Origin: Eutreptiella sp. 'Long Island Sound 2002'
Lineage: Eukaryota; Euglenozoa; Euglenophyceae; Eutreptiales; Eutreptiaceae
Direction: 5' to 3'
Assembly: GCA_964036045.1 (NCBI GenBank)
Contig: OZ038381.1
Span: 143,353,596 to 143,417,595 of the forward strand
DNA: 64,000 bases
Position numbers and translations under genes: made by a program. The notes below the pieces were generated by a model. That model was not told where the DNA came from. It saw nothing but the letters and a program-made list of their open reading frames with translations, and ran no database searches. Below are positions 31,850 through 43,189 of the stretch, one piece after another (the stretch's first letter is position 1; every line of letters begins with the position of its first letter).

Positions 31850-32320
31850 CCTATCGTTACGGGCCGGAAACAGCCTCCCCTTTGGTTTGCGCTGGGGTGC
31901 TGCCAAACGAAAATTGCCAGTATCAGCACCATTCAGCACCCCAAGCTCCTGGCCATAGAACGTCTTTGGACCCCAACTTTTCCACAACGTGCTGTCTAAT
32001 CGTGACCTGTGATGGGGACCGGGAATAAAGGTAATACGTCCAAGTGCATCACAACACACTTGCAATTTCATCTCCGCGCCAACATATGCCGGGCGGATGT
32101 TTTCTGAAATACTCGCAAAAAAAGCCATGGGAACTGTGTTGACAGTAAGCAAGGGCAATGGGTCACATGTTCAAATGGCTTAACCGGCTATCCTTTTGGA
32201 TGTCATCAACAACGTCGGCTAAATAGGTAAAGGCTTGCTTCATTTAATTTATTCGCACAAACATGCTTGCGCCTCGTAGTGCATGCGGCAATGGCCCTCG
32301 GTTGGTGACATCTTAAGGGA
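31850..32320. other. No supportable gene
   Basis: Unique-looking sequence with short frames only. Confidence 0.4.
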
Positions 32321-32339
32321 AACAGGCAAGGCTAACAAG

Positions 32340-32660
32340 TTGGTTGCCCTTTAAGTAGGCTCCCCAGTCCGGGGGCCGATGTTTGTGGGGGGCGCCACTT
32401 GCGGTGCCCACACGGGTGTGGTACATTTGGATTGACCTAAGGGGAGGCCCCCCGAGCTTATGTCGCGGAGGGGCGCCAACCCCTCCAAGTGCCCAGTGTG
32501 CCTTGAACGAAGGGGAGGCCCCCCAGTCCACGGGTCGCTGTCCGTGGGGGGCGCCACTTTCGGTGCCCCCACGGGTGTGGAACGGGTGAAGTGAATTACG
32601 GGGAGGCCCCCCAGTGCTCTCAACAAAAGGGGCCGCCAGCCCCCCCCCCCCCAGGGAATC
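32340..32660. repeat. Short imperfect tandem repeats
   Basis: Modules gtggggggcgccactt, acacgggtgtgg and aaggggaggcccccc recur two to three times. Reverse-frame ORFs are artefacts of this repeat. Confidence 0.65.
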
Positions 32661-33540
32661 GGATCGACCTATGTGATGTGTATGTATTAAGTAAAGTAGT
32701 TGTATAAAGGAAGAACCTCGGTATTGCATAATGTACACCTCCGGTCAATACCCCGGGAGGGCCGGAGGACCGGGTAAAAGCCCCAGACCCCCCAACGGCA
32801 GCCCCGATGGTGAGCGCACCACCGGAAGGGGCATGTCTGCGGGGTAACTCTGTACATACGAAATAACGCAATAATTAGTGCTTATTGCCATAACTAACGC
32901 TTAAGACTTGAAGGGTTAAGGGGCTCCCAAGCCGAGTTAACTGCGCTCCACGGAACCGGACCCGACCGGTCGCGTTGACGCGGGCCCAGAAATGGGAATG
33001 GCACGCCAAACGCAAGTGCTGGCAATCACCCCTCTTCACACCCCGCGGGCTTAAACTGCCCAAGGGGGCCCTAAATTTTGTACACTTCGGGAGTTAAGCC
33101 CCGTTGGAATTTGGGGTTGTTCAGGTTAAGAGGACTCACGTTGAGTCCCGGATACTGCTACCCCGGGGTTGTGACCCCCGGTACCGCCTGCCTACTCCGC
33201 CCGCTGCTGCTTAGGGTAGTGCGGGACAGCAGAAGGCACCGCCGTGGACAGCTCGTGCTGCGAGGCGTTGGTACGGTCTTCGGACCGGATGACCCAGCCC
33301 GTGGCTCCACGGAAGGGGGTGCGAGGGGCATGTCAGGTGGCAGCGACGGGCGCCGGCAGAGCGGGGGCCACTGCCCCCCCCCCCCCCTGCCGGCTGGAAC
33401 GCACCGCTGCAGACCGCCGCTCCCTGCGGACGTTCATGGAGGCGATCCCAGGGAATGCAAGGTGTGCACACTTCCTCCCCCGCAACGATGGAAACGCCCG
33501 AGTCCCACCGATCCCGCCCGGGCGGTTTGGGGATAGGGCT
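32660..33540. other. No supportable gene
   Basis: GC-rich unique sequence. The long reverse-strand ORF covering 33211-35049 is produced by the adjacent tandem repeats and is not a gene. Confidence 0.45.
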
Positions 33541-33542
33541 GC

Positions 33543-33995
33543 CCCGTGGGGGAACAAGGTATGCACAATGCCCATCTACCCCCACACAGCGGCGGATACA
33601 CCTGAGTCCCTCCGGTCCTGCCTGGGCCGTTTGGGGGATAGGAACGCCCCGTGGGGGTACGAGGAGGCACGCATACCATCCACCCCCACACAGCGGCGGA
33701 TACAGCGGAGTCCCTCCGGTCCTGCCTGGGCTGTTTGGGTGATAGGGACGCCCCGTGGGGGTACAAGGAGGCACGCACACCATCCACCCCCACACAGCGG
33801 CAGATACACCCGAGTCCCTACGGTCCTGCCTGGGCCGTTTGGGGGGGTGGAACGCCCCGTGGGGGTACGAGGAGACACGCACACCATCCACCCCCACACA
33901 GCGGCGGATACACCCGAGTCCCTCCGGTCCTGCCTGGGCCGCTTGAGGGATAGGGAAGCCCTGTGGGGGTACAAGGAGACAAACACCCACCGTCT
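33543..33995. repeat. 104-bp tandem repeat, about 4.3 units
   Basis: ccccgtgggggtac recurs at about 33543, 33648, 33752, 33856 and 33960, with cacccccacacagcggcg in each unit. Confidence 0.8.
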
Positions 33996-34017
33996 CCCAC
34001 ACAGCGGCAATTTCAGG

Positions 34018-35097
34018 GGCCGGGCCCCGCCGCATGGGTGAGGGGGCCTCTACCGCTTGGGGACCACCGATGCCCCCGCTGCATGGGCCAAAGGGGCTCC
34101 GTCGCTTTGGGATCACCAAGGCCCCCACGGCATGGGCGAGGTGGCCTCCTTCGCTTTGGGACCCCCAAGGCCCCCGCCGCATGGCCGAGGGGGCCTCCTT
34201 CGCTTTGGGACCACCGAGGCCCCCGCCACATGGGCCAAGGGGCCGCCTTCGCTTTGGGACCACCGGGGCCCCCACCGCATGGGCGAGGGGGCATCCTTCG
34301 CTTTGGGACCTCGTGGCCCCCGCCGCTTGGGCGAGGGGGCCTCCTTTGCTTTGGGACCACCGAGGCCCCCGCCGCACGGGCGAGGGGGCATCCTTCCCTT
34401 TGGGACCACTGAGGCCCCCGCCACAGGAGCATAGCGGGGGGCCTCCTTCGCTTTGGAGCCACCGGGGCCCTTGCTGCATGGGCACGGGGGCTTCCTTTGC
34501 TCTGGGGCCACTATTACCCCCGCCGCATGGGCCCGGGGGCCTCCTTCGCTTTGGGACCGCCGACGCCGCCGCCGCATGGGCGAGGGGGCCTCCTTCGCTT
34601 TGGGACCACCGAGGCCCCCGCCGCATGGGCGAGGTGGCCTCCTTCGCTTTGGGACGACTGAGGCCCCCGCTGCATGGGCGAGGGGGGCTCCGTTGCTTCA
34701 AGATCACCGAGGCCCCCGCCGCACGGGCGAGGGGGCCTCCTTCAATTGGGGACCACTGATGCCCCCGCCGCATGGGCGAGGTGGCCTCCTTCGCTTTGGG
34801 ACCACCGAGGCCCCCGCCGCATGGGACAAGGGGCCGCCTTCGCTTTGGGACCACCGGGGCCCCCGCCGCATGGGCGAGGGGGCATCCTTCGCTTTGGGAC
34901 CTCGCGACCCCCGCTGCTTGGGCGAGGGGGCCTCCTTTGCTTTGGGACCACCGAGGCCCCCGCAGCATGGGCGAGGGGGCATCCTTCCCTTTGGGACCAC
35001 CGAGGCCCCCGCCACAAGAGCATAGGGGCCTCCTTCGCTTTGGAGCCACCGGGGCCCTTGCTGCATGGGCACGGGGGCTTCCTTTGCTCTGGGGCCA
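34018..35097. repeat. 49-bp satellite, left block (about 22 units)
   Basis: Unit contains gccgcatgggcgaggggg and cttcgctttgggaccac. 49 is not a multiple of 3, and units lack stops on both strands, so long ORFs appear in all frames. Interrupted at 35097 by element D. Confidence 0.9.
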
Positions 35098-35538
35098 TGT
35101 ACCCTTCGTGAACGGCCGTTAAGTGGCCGTTTGAATAATTGCGTGAATTTCACGTGAATTTACCCGAATTTTGAGGTTTTTGGGGGAAAATGCCATATTC
35201 TTGGTTCATTTCAAGCGCTTTGAGGGGCCAAAATTCCCCCCCTAGCTTTGTTACGCATCATCCAATGAAAGTCCCGCCCCATAAGCATGCATCATGACCG
35301 CACCGTGCCCAAAACGAGAGGTGCCGGAACCCGGCAAGCCTGTAGCCGATTCACAGCCGTGAATTCACGTGAATTCGTACGAAATTCGTACGAATTTCGT
35401 ACGAATTTCACGTGAATTCACGTGATTTGACACAAATGTTACCCGTGTGCACCCCCTGATTTGTCCTCACACCCCTAGTAAGCCCCCCAGCATGCACCCC
35501 GGTCACAGGCAACAATGGTCTGGGTTCGTAAGGTCATC

Positions 35539-36467
35539 TCATGTCCGTCTCTTGCGGCACCGGAACCGCCGCTGTAGAGTCTGAAGGTGCTGCATGTCGG
35601 TTAGAAGCCGTCTTCTTGTGCGGCTTGCATACGTTTGTACACTTATGGGCCCTTGCCCATGTTGAACCCTTTTGGTCGCATCCCACCCATGCAACCAAAG
35701 GCTACCGTCAATGGTGTGGTTGTCCACAACCACTTGCACCCCTAGTCTCCCCCGGAGGAGGCTTAGGCCCCCGCTGTTGCGCAACATGCGCTTCAGCCTC
35801 CGGTGACTTCCCTCCATGGCAAAGCAGGAGAACTTTGACAAGATTCTCCACTTCTTTGCAAAATAATACATGTGGTCGATCCATAGATGCGTCCACAGAA
35901 GTTTGCCCCACTGGAGCTCATTGTGGGCAGTGCCCATGGCTATGCTATGGTTCCGGAGCCGCCCCAAGTCGGCCCCGGAGAACCATGCGGAACGCCACGC
36001 GTATACACACATGCTTGCAAAATTCTCCCACCACGTTTTGCACACCGACTCCCAACTTTTTCCCCCTACTTGATGCTGCCTGACACTAGGCTGCTCTAGG
36101 CAAGCATCTATTATCTTCTCCCAACCCCTATTGCGCATGAAATGGATGGCAGCAGCTACTCCATCCTCACCTTCCCCTTGCTGTTTGCCTTGTCATTATT
36201 TAATGAGGCACGGGTGCAAGTTCGTGCAGCAAGCCGTGCCTCATCTAAAACCGGTTGCAGCATGGTGCGTGCCACATTGGCCGGTGCCTTCCCTGTCAAT
36301 TGTACAACTAGGTCCCGTGTCCCGTTGACTGCACACAACAGGACACGAAGGACCCCATGGAGGCCATAATCAGGCACTGGCCTATCGCTCCCGTGCCTCC
36401 ACAAGCCCCCGAAGCACAATGTAGCCGTTCCCATCAACAAAGTTGAGGGGCGGCTGAGAGGGGCCAA
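35539..36467 (-). pseudogene. Element D transposase-like C-terminal region
   Basis: Two frames: 36467-36156 (GLHGVLRVLLCAVNGTRDL, LQPVLDEARLAARTC) and 36138-35539 (KIIDACLEQPSVRQHQVGG, LWTHLWIDHMYYFAKKW, KFSCFAMEGSHRRLKRML). The latter aligns with the end of the element E transposase: FS...E.SHRRLKRMLRN against FSSIPTEYRHGPYKRRLKN, with similar following helices. The conserved Glu followed by H..xK/RR is a candidate third catalytic acid of a DDE nuclease. The two frames are offset; GTGAGG...AATAG between them could be a 44-nt intron but would not restore frame exactly. Ends in TGA. Confidence 0.55.
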
Positions 36468-36777
36468 CCCTGTCGGGGGCGGGGTCAGGGCTGCCCGTCA
36501 CCCCATGAGGGGGGTCGGGAAGGGGTTCGGTGCGGAGGGGGGGTTCACTCGAAATGAAGGGGGGGGCGCATGAGGCACCACGGTACCATTGCAAAGAAGT
36601 TATGCTACAGAAGGTGGGGTGGGTGACGTCAGGGACGTGCACCTGGGGGGGGATGGTGGGATGGAAAGGGGCGACGCCCAAATCATCCCACCACCGGGGG
36701 TTGGCAAGATGCCAAGAAAAGGGGAAAAAAGAGTGGTCTGCTGGTGCACCTGCAGCAAGATCCTGCAGGCACACCAT
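36382..36777 (-). CDS. Element D oxygenase-like/family exon 2
   Basis: Contains SFFPFSWHLANPRWWDDLG, QVHVPDVTHPTFCSITSL and, at the end, PLNFVDGNGYIVLRGLVE. Homologous to 12560-12260. The paralogue continues into an HxD-bearing segment; here the sequence instead passes into the transposase-like region, so the architecture is fused or truncated. Confidence 0.5.
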   Translation of the reverse strand: MVCLQDLAAGAPADHSFFPFSWHLANPRWWDDLGVAPFHPTIPPQVHVPDVTHPTFCSITSLQWYRGASCAPPFISSEPPLRTEPLPDPPHGVTGSPDPAPDRVGPSQPPLNFVDGNGYIVLRGLVEARER

Positions 36778-37216
36778 ATCGCAGTGGGGGGGGGGTGTGG
36801 ACGAGGTTAGTGGTGGGGTACACCTGGACGTGGGCGTCCTTAGGCTTCCCCACAGGGTTATTCCTCATCGAGTTGAGGAGCTGGTCAACACTGGAGGAAA
36901 GAGGGGTTAGATGGAGAAATTTGAGGGTGGGGAGTTGGTGGCGCAGTTCCCTCCACAGGGTTGTGGCCCATCCCCTCCCCCCGAGGTAGCTGTTGCGGGT
37001 GGGGCTGCGCATGTCGATGTGGATGACATCGGGGGAGGGGTCGAGGGAGGCTGCGCAGCCCACGATGTCATCCACCCCCAGTGCCTCCGACTCGTACGTT
37101 GCCTCCTCCAATTGATGGTGGGCAACGGGGAGGGCTTGGTAGTGGGCGAGGGTGTCGGCTGCGGGGTCGGGGCGCGAGGCCAGGCTTGCGAGTTGAGACA
37201 TAGTCTGCTGCGACAT
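36683..37216 (-). CDS. Element D N-terminal exon
   Basis: ATG at 37214-37216 (MSQQTMSQLASLASRP). Contains HYQALPVAHHQLEEATY, GVDDIVGCAASLDPSPDVI, LPTLKFLHLTPLSSSVDQL and VQVYPTTNLVHTPPPL, the last two shared with 12700-12610. Probably spliced near 36790 to the next exon, since the frame past PPPL loses similarity. Confidence 0.55.
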   Translation of the reverse strand: MSQQTMSQLASLASRPDPAADTLAHYQALPVAHHQLEEATYESEALGVDDIVGCAASLDPSPDVIHIDMRSPTRNSYLGGRGWATTLWRELRHQLPTLKFLHLTPLSSSVDQLLNSMRNNPVGKPKDAHVQVYPTTNLVHTPPPLRYGVPAGSCCRCTSRPLFFPLFLASCQPPVVG

Positions 37217-37611
37217 TGTTAAAAGAGAAGAACGCGAGGGCTTTGAGAGCTGTAACAAAGCGAAAGAGTGGAAAGGAGGGTAAATTCGTACGAAATTCGT
37301 ACGAATTTCGTACGAATTCGTACGAAATTCGTGCGAATTTCACATTCTCGTGAATCTGTGAATCTAGCGTGAATTTCTGCGTGAATTTAGGTGCGTGAAT
37401 TTCACATTCACGCGAATCTCACCAAATGTATTAAACCATGCGGGTACTTTAAACCTCTAAATTGCACCTATTTGTTGCATCTTACTTTGGGCGAAGGTAG
37501 CACGACAAAAGCACACGATAGCACCAAATTACGAGCAAAACACAGCAACATTGGGTGAAATTCACGGTACCGTGAATTTCAGATTCAAACGGCCGGTTCA
37601 CGAAGGGTACA

Positions 37612-38145
37612 CACTATTACCCCCGCCGCATGGGCCAGGAGGCCTCCTTCGCTTTGGGACCACCGACCCCCCCGCCGCATGGGCGAGGTGGCCTCCTTCG
37701 CTTTGGGACCACTCAGGCCCCCGCTGCATGGGCGAGGTGGCCTCGGTTGCTTTGGGATCACCGAGGCCCCCGCCGCACGGGCGAGAGGGCCTCCTCCGCT
37801 TTGGCACCACCGAGGCCCCCGCCGCATGGGCGAGGGGGCCTCCGTTGCTTTGGGATCACCGAGGCCCCCGCCGCACGGGCGAGGGGGCCTCCTTCGCTTT
37901 GGGACCACTGAAGTTCCCGGCGCATGAACGAGGTGGCCTCCTTCGCTTTGGGACCACTGAGGTCCCCGCCGCATGGGTGAAGGGGCCTCCTTCGCTTTGG
38001 GACCACCGAGGCCCCCTAGGCATGGGCGAGAGGGCCTCCTTCGCTTTGGGACCACTGAGGCCCCGGCCGCATGGGCGAGGGGTGTCCTTCGCTTTGGGAC
38101 CACCGAGGCCCCCGCCGCATGGGCCAGGGGGCCTCCTCCGCTTTG
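37612..38145. repeat. 49-bp satellite, middle block (about 11 units)
   Basis: Same unit as 34018-35097; bounded by element D on the left and element E on the right. Together the three blocks were one array. Confidence 0.9.
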
Positions 38146-38329
38146 TGGGATGCAGCGTTCTAGGGCGTGGTGCGGAACCCCTAGTTAGAACGCAATTTCC
38201 GGAACACCCACCTACCCTCAATTTTGGGGCAAACCACCTAAAAAAATGGATTCAGCACCCTCAAAAAACCCCCATCCCCTTTCTTTCCCCCCATAACCCT
38301 CATTGTAGGGGTGGTTTTTTGGGGGGGGG

Positions 38330-38465
38330 TCAAAGAGTTAGAGCACAGTTAGAACAGAGTTAGAACGCAGTTAGAGCACCTTGCTCTAACTAGTTATCGC
38401 GCTAGTTATCGCGCAATAACTCAGTTATCGCGCAGTTATCGCGGGTAGTTATCGCGCACCCCTCC
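38330..38465. repeat. Family E motif array (3' side of transposase)
   Basis: gagttagagcac, gttagaacgcag, agttatcgcgc units. Confidence 0.75.
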
Positions 38466-38526
38466 TCCATCCCCCACTAGGACAAACAACACAAAACACT
38501 TGGCACAAAGCATGTATGGTCGTTTT

Positions 38527-39765
38527 TCATACAAAGTCATCAATGTCTGAGGCTTTGGCTGCCTCCAGTCCCAAAAGCCCTTGCTCCAGGGCGTTCATGG
38601 ACATGCAATGGTGCATGTGGCGGAGGGACATACTTGGCCTCACCAAGGACCAACCCCTAAAATAATTTTTGAGCCTCCTCTTGTAAGGCCCATGCCGATA
38701 CTCCGTTGGGATGGAGGAAAACTGAAAAATGTTCCTCCATTTCGGGGGGTACCACGGGGGAGGGCCTGAAGGGTGGTCTCAGTGCGCTTTGCAATGCCGT
38801 TCAGAATGCGGCATGCTGCATGTTGGTAGTCCCCCCGGCCGCCTATCAGGGGTCACACTTCTCAAGAATGCCCCCCATCTTGAGGTGGACTCCACCCCCA
38901 TTTGCTCAACAATACCATTGGCCCCGGGGTCTTTGCACAACCAACACTTAGACCTAGCCCCCCCCATTGCTTGCATCCCCTTCCCATGCCCCGTCAAAAT
39001 GACAGTGCAAGTCAAAAATTGGTTTTGGAAGAGGACAACGTCCTCCTCCACATCCCTCACCTCTTGGTTGAGGTAGGCGGAGATGTCCAGGCTTCTCAAA
39101 AAAGCCTGTTCATCCCCGCCATCCATGCAAAACCATGAGGCCCATAGCTTCACCTTCGAAGCATACTTTGCCCCCCCCCATACATTGACCCATACATCCG
39201 CACGGGTAGAGGATGCCTTCCACAAGGAAGTCGCCTCAACCGAAATGACAACAATGGCAGCGCCACTAGGGGGGGGTTTCCCAATAACTCGGGCCATAGA
39301 TATTGCATTTTGCACAATTGACTGCAAAGGCACATGGGCAGCTGCCCTATTGCGGCCTGTGGTAGACTTTACAATGGTTGCTTGGGGAAAGTAGGGCATG
39401 ATCCGTTGCCGAACGGTCCTTAGGTCCCGTTGTGTGCAACGGCGGGGCATTCGCAAAAGGGCCCGCTGGGAAAGATGCATGCTGCATGCCATGGGTAGCA
39501 TGCTCAGGGCCTCATGCTCCTAAGCTGTGAATGCAAGATGGCCACCAAGTGGGCCAGACAGGGCAGTGCACGCCCCATCACTTAAACAGACTTCTCCTTT
39601 GGTGTTGGTGCCACACACAATGTTCGGACCACCCAATAGAACTAGCACCAGCCGCTGAACAGCCATCAACCGCCGCCGCCGGGCCTTGGGGCACTGCAAA
39701 TCGGTGTACCGCCGGAGGTTAGCTGTGTTCAGAGCCCTCAGGGCCTCGTTAACAGCATTATCCAT
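38527..39765 (-). pseudogene. Element E DDE-transposase-like gene, one TAG and one TGA in frame
   Basis: ATG at 39763-39765 (MDNAVNEALRALNTANL). One frame of 413 codons is open to TGA 38527-38529 except TAG 39520-39522 and TGA 38779-38781. Order: family X-like start (ANLRRYTDLQCPKARRRR), DLRTVRQRIMPYFPQATIV, AAIVVISVEATSLWKASS (acidic pair after a beta strand, possible first catalytic site), LWASWFCMDGGDEQAFLR, FLTCTVILTGHGKGMQAMGG with SKCWLCKD (zinc-like pair), then WRNIFQFSSIPTEYRHGPYK and RRLKNYFRGWSLVRPSMSL. The PTE..H...RRLKN block matches element D. The pattern fits a DDE transposase; no superfamily is claimed. The family E array starts 65 bp upstream of the ATG. Confidence 0.6.
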
Positions 39766-39829
39766 GAAGAATAAGAGGGCCTGGACAGGAAATGAGGGAG
39801 GGTTTTGAAGCAAGGGCCCAAAAAACACA

Positions 39830-41440
39830 AGCGATAACCCACGCGATAACCTCCGCGATAACTAGGTTATCGCGCGATAACCCCCGCGATAACACCCCGC
39901 GATAACTAGTTAGAACGCGATAACCCCCCGCGATAACTAGTTAGAGCACCCAGTTAGAGCGCGATAACTACCGCGATAACTAGTTAGAGCAGAGGTTAGT
40001 GCACTATGCACCTGCGCACCAACTGGTGCTCTAACCCCGTTCTAACCCCGTTCTAACTAGTTAGAGCACACAAAGACCCCGTTCTAACCCCGTTCTAACC
40101 CCGTTCTAACTAGTTAGAGCACACAAAGACCCCGTTCTAACCCCGTTCTAACTAGTTAGAGCACACAAAGACCCCGTTCTAACCCCGTTGTAACTAGTTA
40201 GAGCACACAAAGACCCCGTTCTAACCCCGTTCTAACGCCGTTCTAACTAGTTAGAGCACACAAAGACCCCGTTCTAACCCCGTTCTAACTAGTTAGAGCA
40301 CACAAAGACCCCGTTCTAACCCCGTTCTAACTAGTTAGAGCACACAAAGACCCCGTTCTAACCCCGTTCTAACTAGTTAGAGCACACAAAGACCCCGTTC
40401 TAACCCCGTTCTAACTAGTTAGAGCACACAAAGACCCCGTTCTAACCCCGTTCTAACTAGTTAGAGCACACAAAGACCCCGTTCTAACTAGTTAGAGCAC
40501 ACAAAGACCCCGTTCTCACCCCGTTCTAACGTCGTTCTAACTAGTTAGAGCACACAAAGACCCCGTTCTAACCCCGTTCTAACCATTTAGAGCACACAAA
40601 GACCGCGTTCTAACCCCGTTCTAACTAGTTAGAGCACACAAAGACCCCGTTCTAACCCCGTTCTAACCATTTAGAGCACACAAAGACCCCGTTCTAACCC
40701 CGTTCTAACTAGTTAGAGCACACAAAGACCCCGTTCTAACCCCGTTCTAACTAGTTAGAGCACACAAAGACCCCGTTCTAACCCCCTTCTGACTAGTTAG
40801 AGCACACAAAGACCCCGTTCTAACCCCGTTCTAACTAGTTAGAGCACACAAAGACCCCGTTCTAAACCCGTTCTAACCCCGTTCTAACTAGTTAGAGCAC
40901 ACAAAGACCCCGTTCTAACCCCGTTCTAACTAGTTAGAGCACACAAAGACCCCGTTCTAATCAGTTAGAGCACACAAAGACCCCGTTCTCACCGCGTTCT
41001 AACGTCATTCTAACTAGTTAGAGCACACAAAGACCCCGTTCTAACCCCGTTCTAACCAGTTAGAGCACACAAAGACCCCGTTCTAACCCCGTTCTAACTA
41101 GTTAGAGCACACAAAGACCCCGTTCTAACCCTGTTCTGACTAGTTAGAGCACACAAAGATTCTCCTTGACAAAAAAACGCGGCGGCTGCAGGATGGTGGC
41201 CTGAGAAAAACAAAAGAAACAAAAAAAAACACGCGATAACTACCGCGATAACTCGCGCGATAACCTAATTAGAACGCGATAACCCCCGCGATAACCCCCC
41301 GCGATAACCCCGCGATAACTAGTTAGAACGCGATAACCTAGCGCGACAACTGGTTAGAGCACCTAGTTAGAACGCGATAACCTAGCGCGATAACTAGTTA
41401 GAGCAGGGGTTAGTGCAGGGTGTTGTGGGCAGTTTTCACA
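39830..41440. repeat. Family E motif satellite, core of 42-bp units
   Basis: 40030-41160 is about 27 copies of a 42-bp unit: cacaaagaccccgttctaac followed by cccgttctaactagttagag. Variants drop or add a gttctaacccc half. 39830-40030 and 41230-41440 are arrays of gcgataaccccc/actagttagagc. It separates the two genes of element E. Confidence 0.9.
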
Positions 41441-43137
41441 CCTGGTGACATGGGCACATGCCTTGGCCCTCCTTCTTGGCGTCGTCCAGCACCAGCTTCA
41501 TCCTCCGCAGCCACACGAAGTCCGTGACGGCGGCATACTCCCCCACTTGCCTCCACTCCACCACCCGGGCCACCCCCTCGACCTCAGGGGCAACCCTTGC
41601 CACTCCTCCATACAATCCCTTCCTCACCACCAAAATGCACCCCGGCGGCACCTTAATCCCAACATGCCGGCAGGGCCCTTGCAGGGAGGGCCAGGGCAGT
41701 GCCTCCCCATGGCACACCTTGGCCAAGGGGCACTGATCGGGGTGGCCTGCGACCCCCCCCACCTCCTCATTAGTGAGGGGGGCAATCACCTCCCTCCCAT
41801 TCCTCCAACCCGACAACAAAAAATGCCCGGTGGTTGTTCCCATCAGGAGCAAGCACTGAGCAGATTGCTCAATGCTGACCCAATTGGGGTCCTCCACCAC
41901 CACCTCCTCCCCCCCCCCCCCTCCACCTCCTCCCTCTCCTGGCATGGCACGCAAAGGCCATCTTTGTGGGCGGCGCGCAAAACGCCCGGTCGTAGCCGTA
42001 GCACTGGGCTACGACCTTCCCCCTACACCTAACCCCCCCGTCACACTGGACTGTCTTGGCCACCCGGCCACCAGGTGCAGCTCCATCCGACACCCCCCAC
42101 CACAGTCTTCTTCGCCGTCTCCAGCACACGATCTGCCACCCTTTTGAGGACTGGCAGATCATGGAGCTTGTGGGGGTTGTGCTTGTGGTGGTTGGCACCC
42201 CCATAGTTGCCATACAATGTGCGGCGGGTCCCAGAATCTTGGGGCCTGCCGAGAATGGGGGGGTTCTCATTGAAAATGGGTGCCTTCTCTGAGAGAGGCA
42301 CCCTATCCAGATCATCCAAAAGACTTTGCGGCTGCACATCACTCAAAAAATCGTGCTCCAGGAGGTGGTTGACCACCAGCTTTCTCCCCACGGTGAGCAC
42401 AAGGTCATTGGGGTCCCTCTTAAAGGCCCCCAAGGGCTCGGCGGCAACCACCTCCTCCGCCTCCCCAATAAGGGGGGGTGTTGCCCCAAAAGGAAAAAGA
42501 ATCACCCCCGCCCCGAAATAAGGTTGGGAGTGGTGACCCCATACCACTCACGCTCTCACTCCCTTGTGGGGCAAAGGGAGTGCATGGGGAGCTTGTTTTC
42601 GGGGTCGTCAGTGCAGACCCGGCAGGTGTTGTGGGTGAGGGGTTGGGCGAACCATCCATCCGACTTCCCCTTCCCCTTACCCGGTCGGATCCTTCCCTTC
42701 TGCACACTAATCATGAGGGGGCTGTGGGGCTTCTCCTTCCCCCTCCGAGCCCCCACCTCCTCCACTTCCTCCACTTCCTCCTGACCCACATAAAGGGTCG
42801 TCTTCGTCCCCGCACCCTTCTCGGCATGGGCGGTGACGGACTCCAACACCGCGTCCACATCCTCGGGATGCAGCTGAATCAACAATCCAGCAACCCCTGG
42901 ATTTACCTGTAGCAACTCGAAGATGTAGTTGCTGAGAACAAGGGGGTCTCTCTGGTCGGCCATGAAGGGGGACTTATGGACAAGGAGTCCAAAGTCCACA
43001 CCATGTTCAAAGCGAGTCGCCACAAGGCGCCTCACGTTTGCGTCACCCATCGTAAACCCCTCGGGACCGCCAAGGCGACGGACCCCAAGGAGCTTTTGAT
43101 GGTGTTCGCACCAAGCGTGGGCAGCAGCAAGGGCCAT
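41436..43137 (-). pseudogene. Element E large protein, three frames
   Basis: ATG at 43135-43137 (MALAAAHAWCEHHQKLL). Frame 1 (to 42556): RLVATRFEHGVDFGLLVHKS, FELLQVNPGVAGLLIQLHP, EDVDAVLESVTAHAEKGAG, LYVGQEEVEEVEEV, VQKGRIRPGKGKGK, CRVCTDDPENKLPMHSLC. Frame 2 (42547-42041): FKRDPNDLVLTVGRKLVV, HDFLSDVQPQSLLDDLDRV, RRTLYGNYGGANHHKHNPH. Frame 3 (41954-41436): WVSIEQSAQCLLLMGTTTGH, CRHVGIKVPPGCILVVRKG, VVEWRQVGEYAAVTDFVWL. PPGCILVVRKG corresponds to PPGSVIVFGVES at 11950, so this is the same family as 11821-12848. No HxD is apparent. Frame changes may be introns or decay. Confidence 0.5.
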
Positions 43138-43189
43138 TACAAAGAATATGAAAGCTTTGAGAGCTAATTTAAAGCAAAAAGGGGAAACA

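Larger units (their letters stand above)
35098..37611. mobile_element. Complete element D, TIR TGTACCCTTCGTGAAC, TSD CA
   Basis: 2514 bp. Both ends are TGTACCCTTCGTGAAC in inverted orientation, extending with an indel through GGCCGTTTGAAT. CA at 35096-35097 repeats at 37612-37613. The empty site is preserved in an earlier satellite unit: ggggccactattaccccc at about 34504. Subterminal arrays of gaattcacgtgaatt and aattcgtacgaattt lie at 35131-35440, 37278-37425 and 37555-37585. Inside are minus-strand genes at 35539-36470 and 36382-37216. A 2-bp target duplication is known in the CMC (CACTA-Mirage-Chapaev) group, among others; assignment is open. Confidence 0.85.

Noticed and set aside
33211-35049. 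612-codon minus-strand ORF
   Set aside because: Runs through 104-bp and 49-bp tandem repeats; same open frames on the other strand, no domain.
40030-41160. CRISPR or telomere-like array
   Set aside because: 42-bp units are contiguous without spacers and match the element E end motif; not a known telomere repeat.
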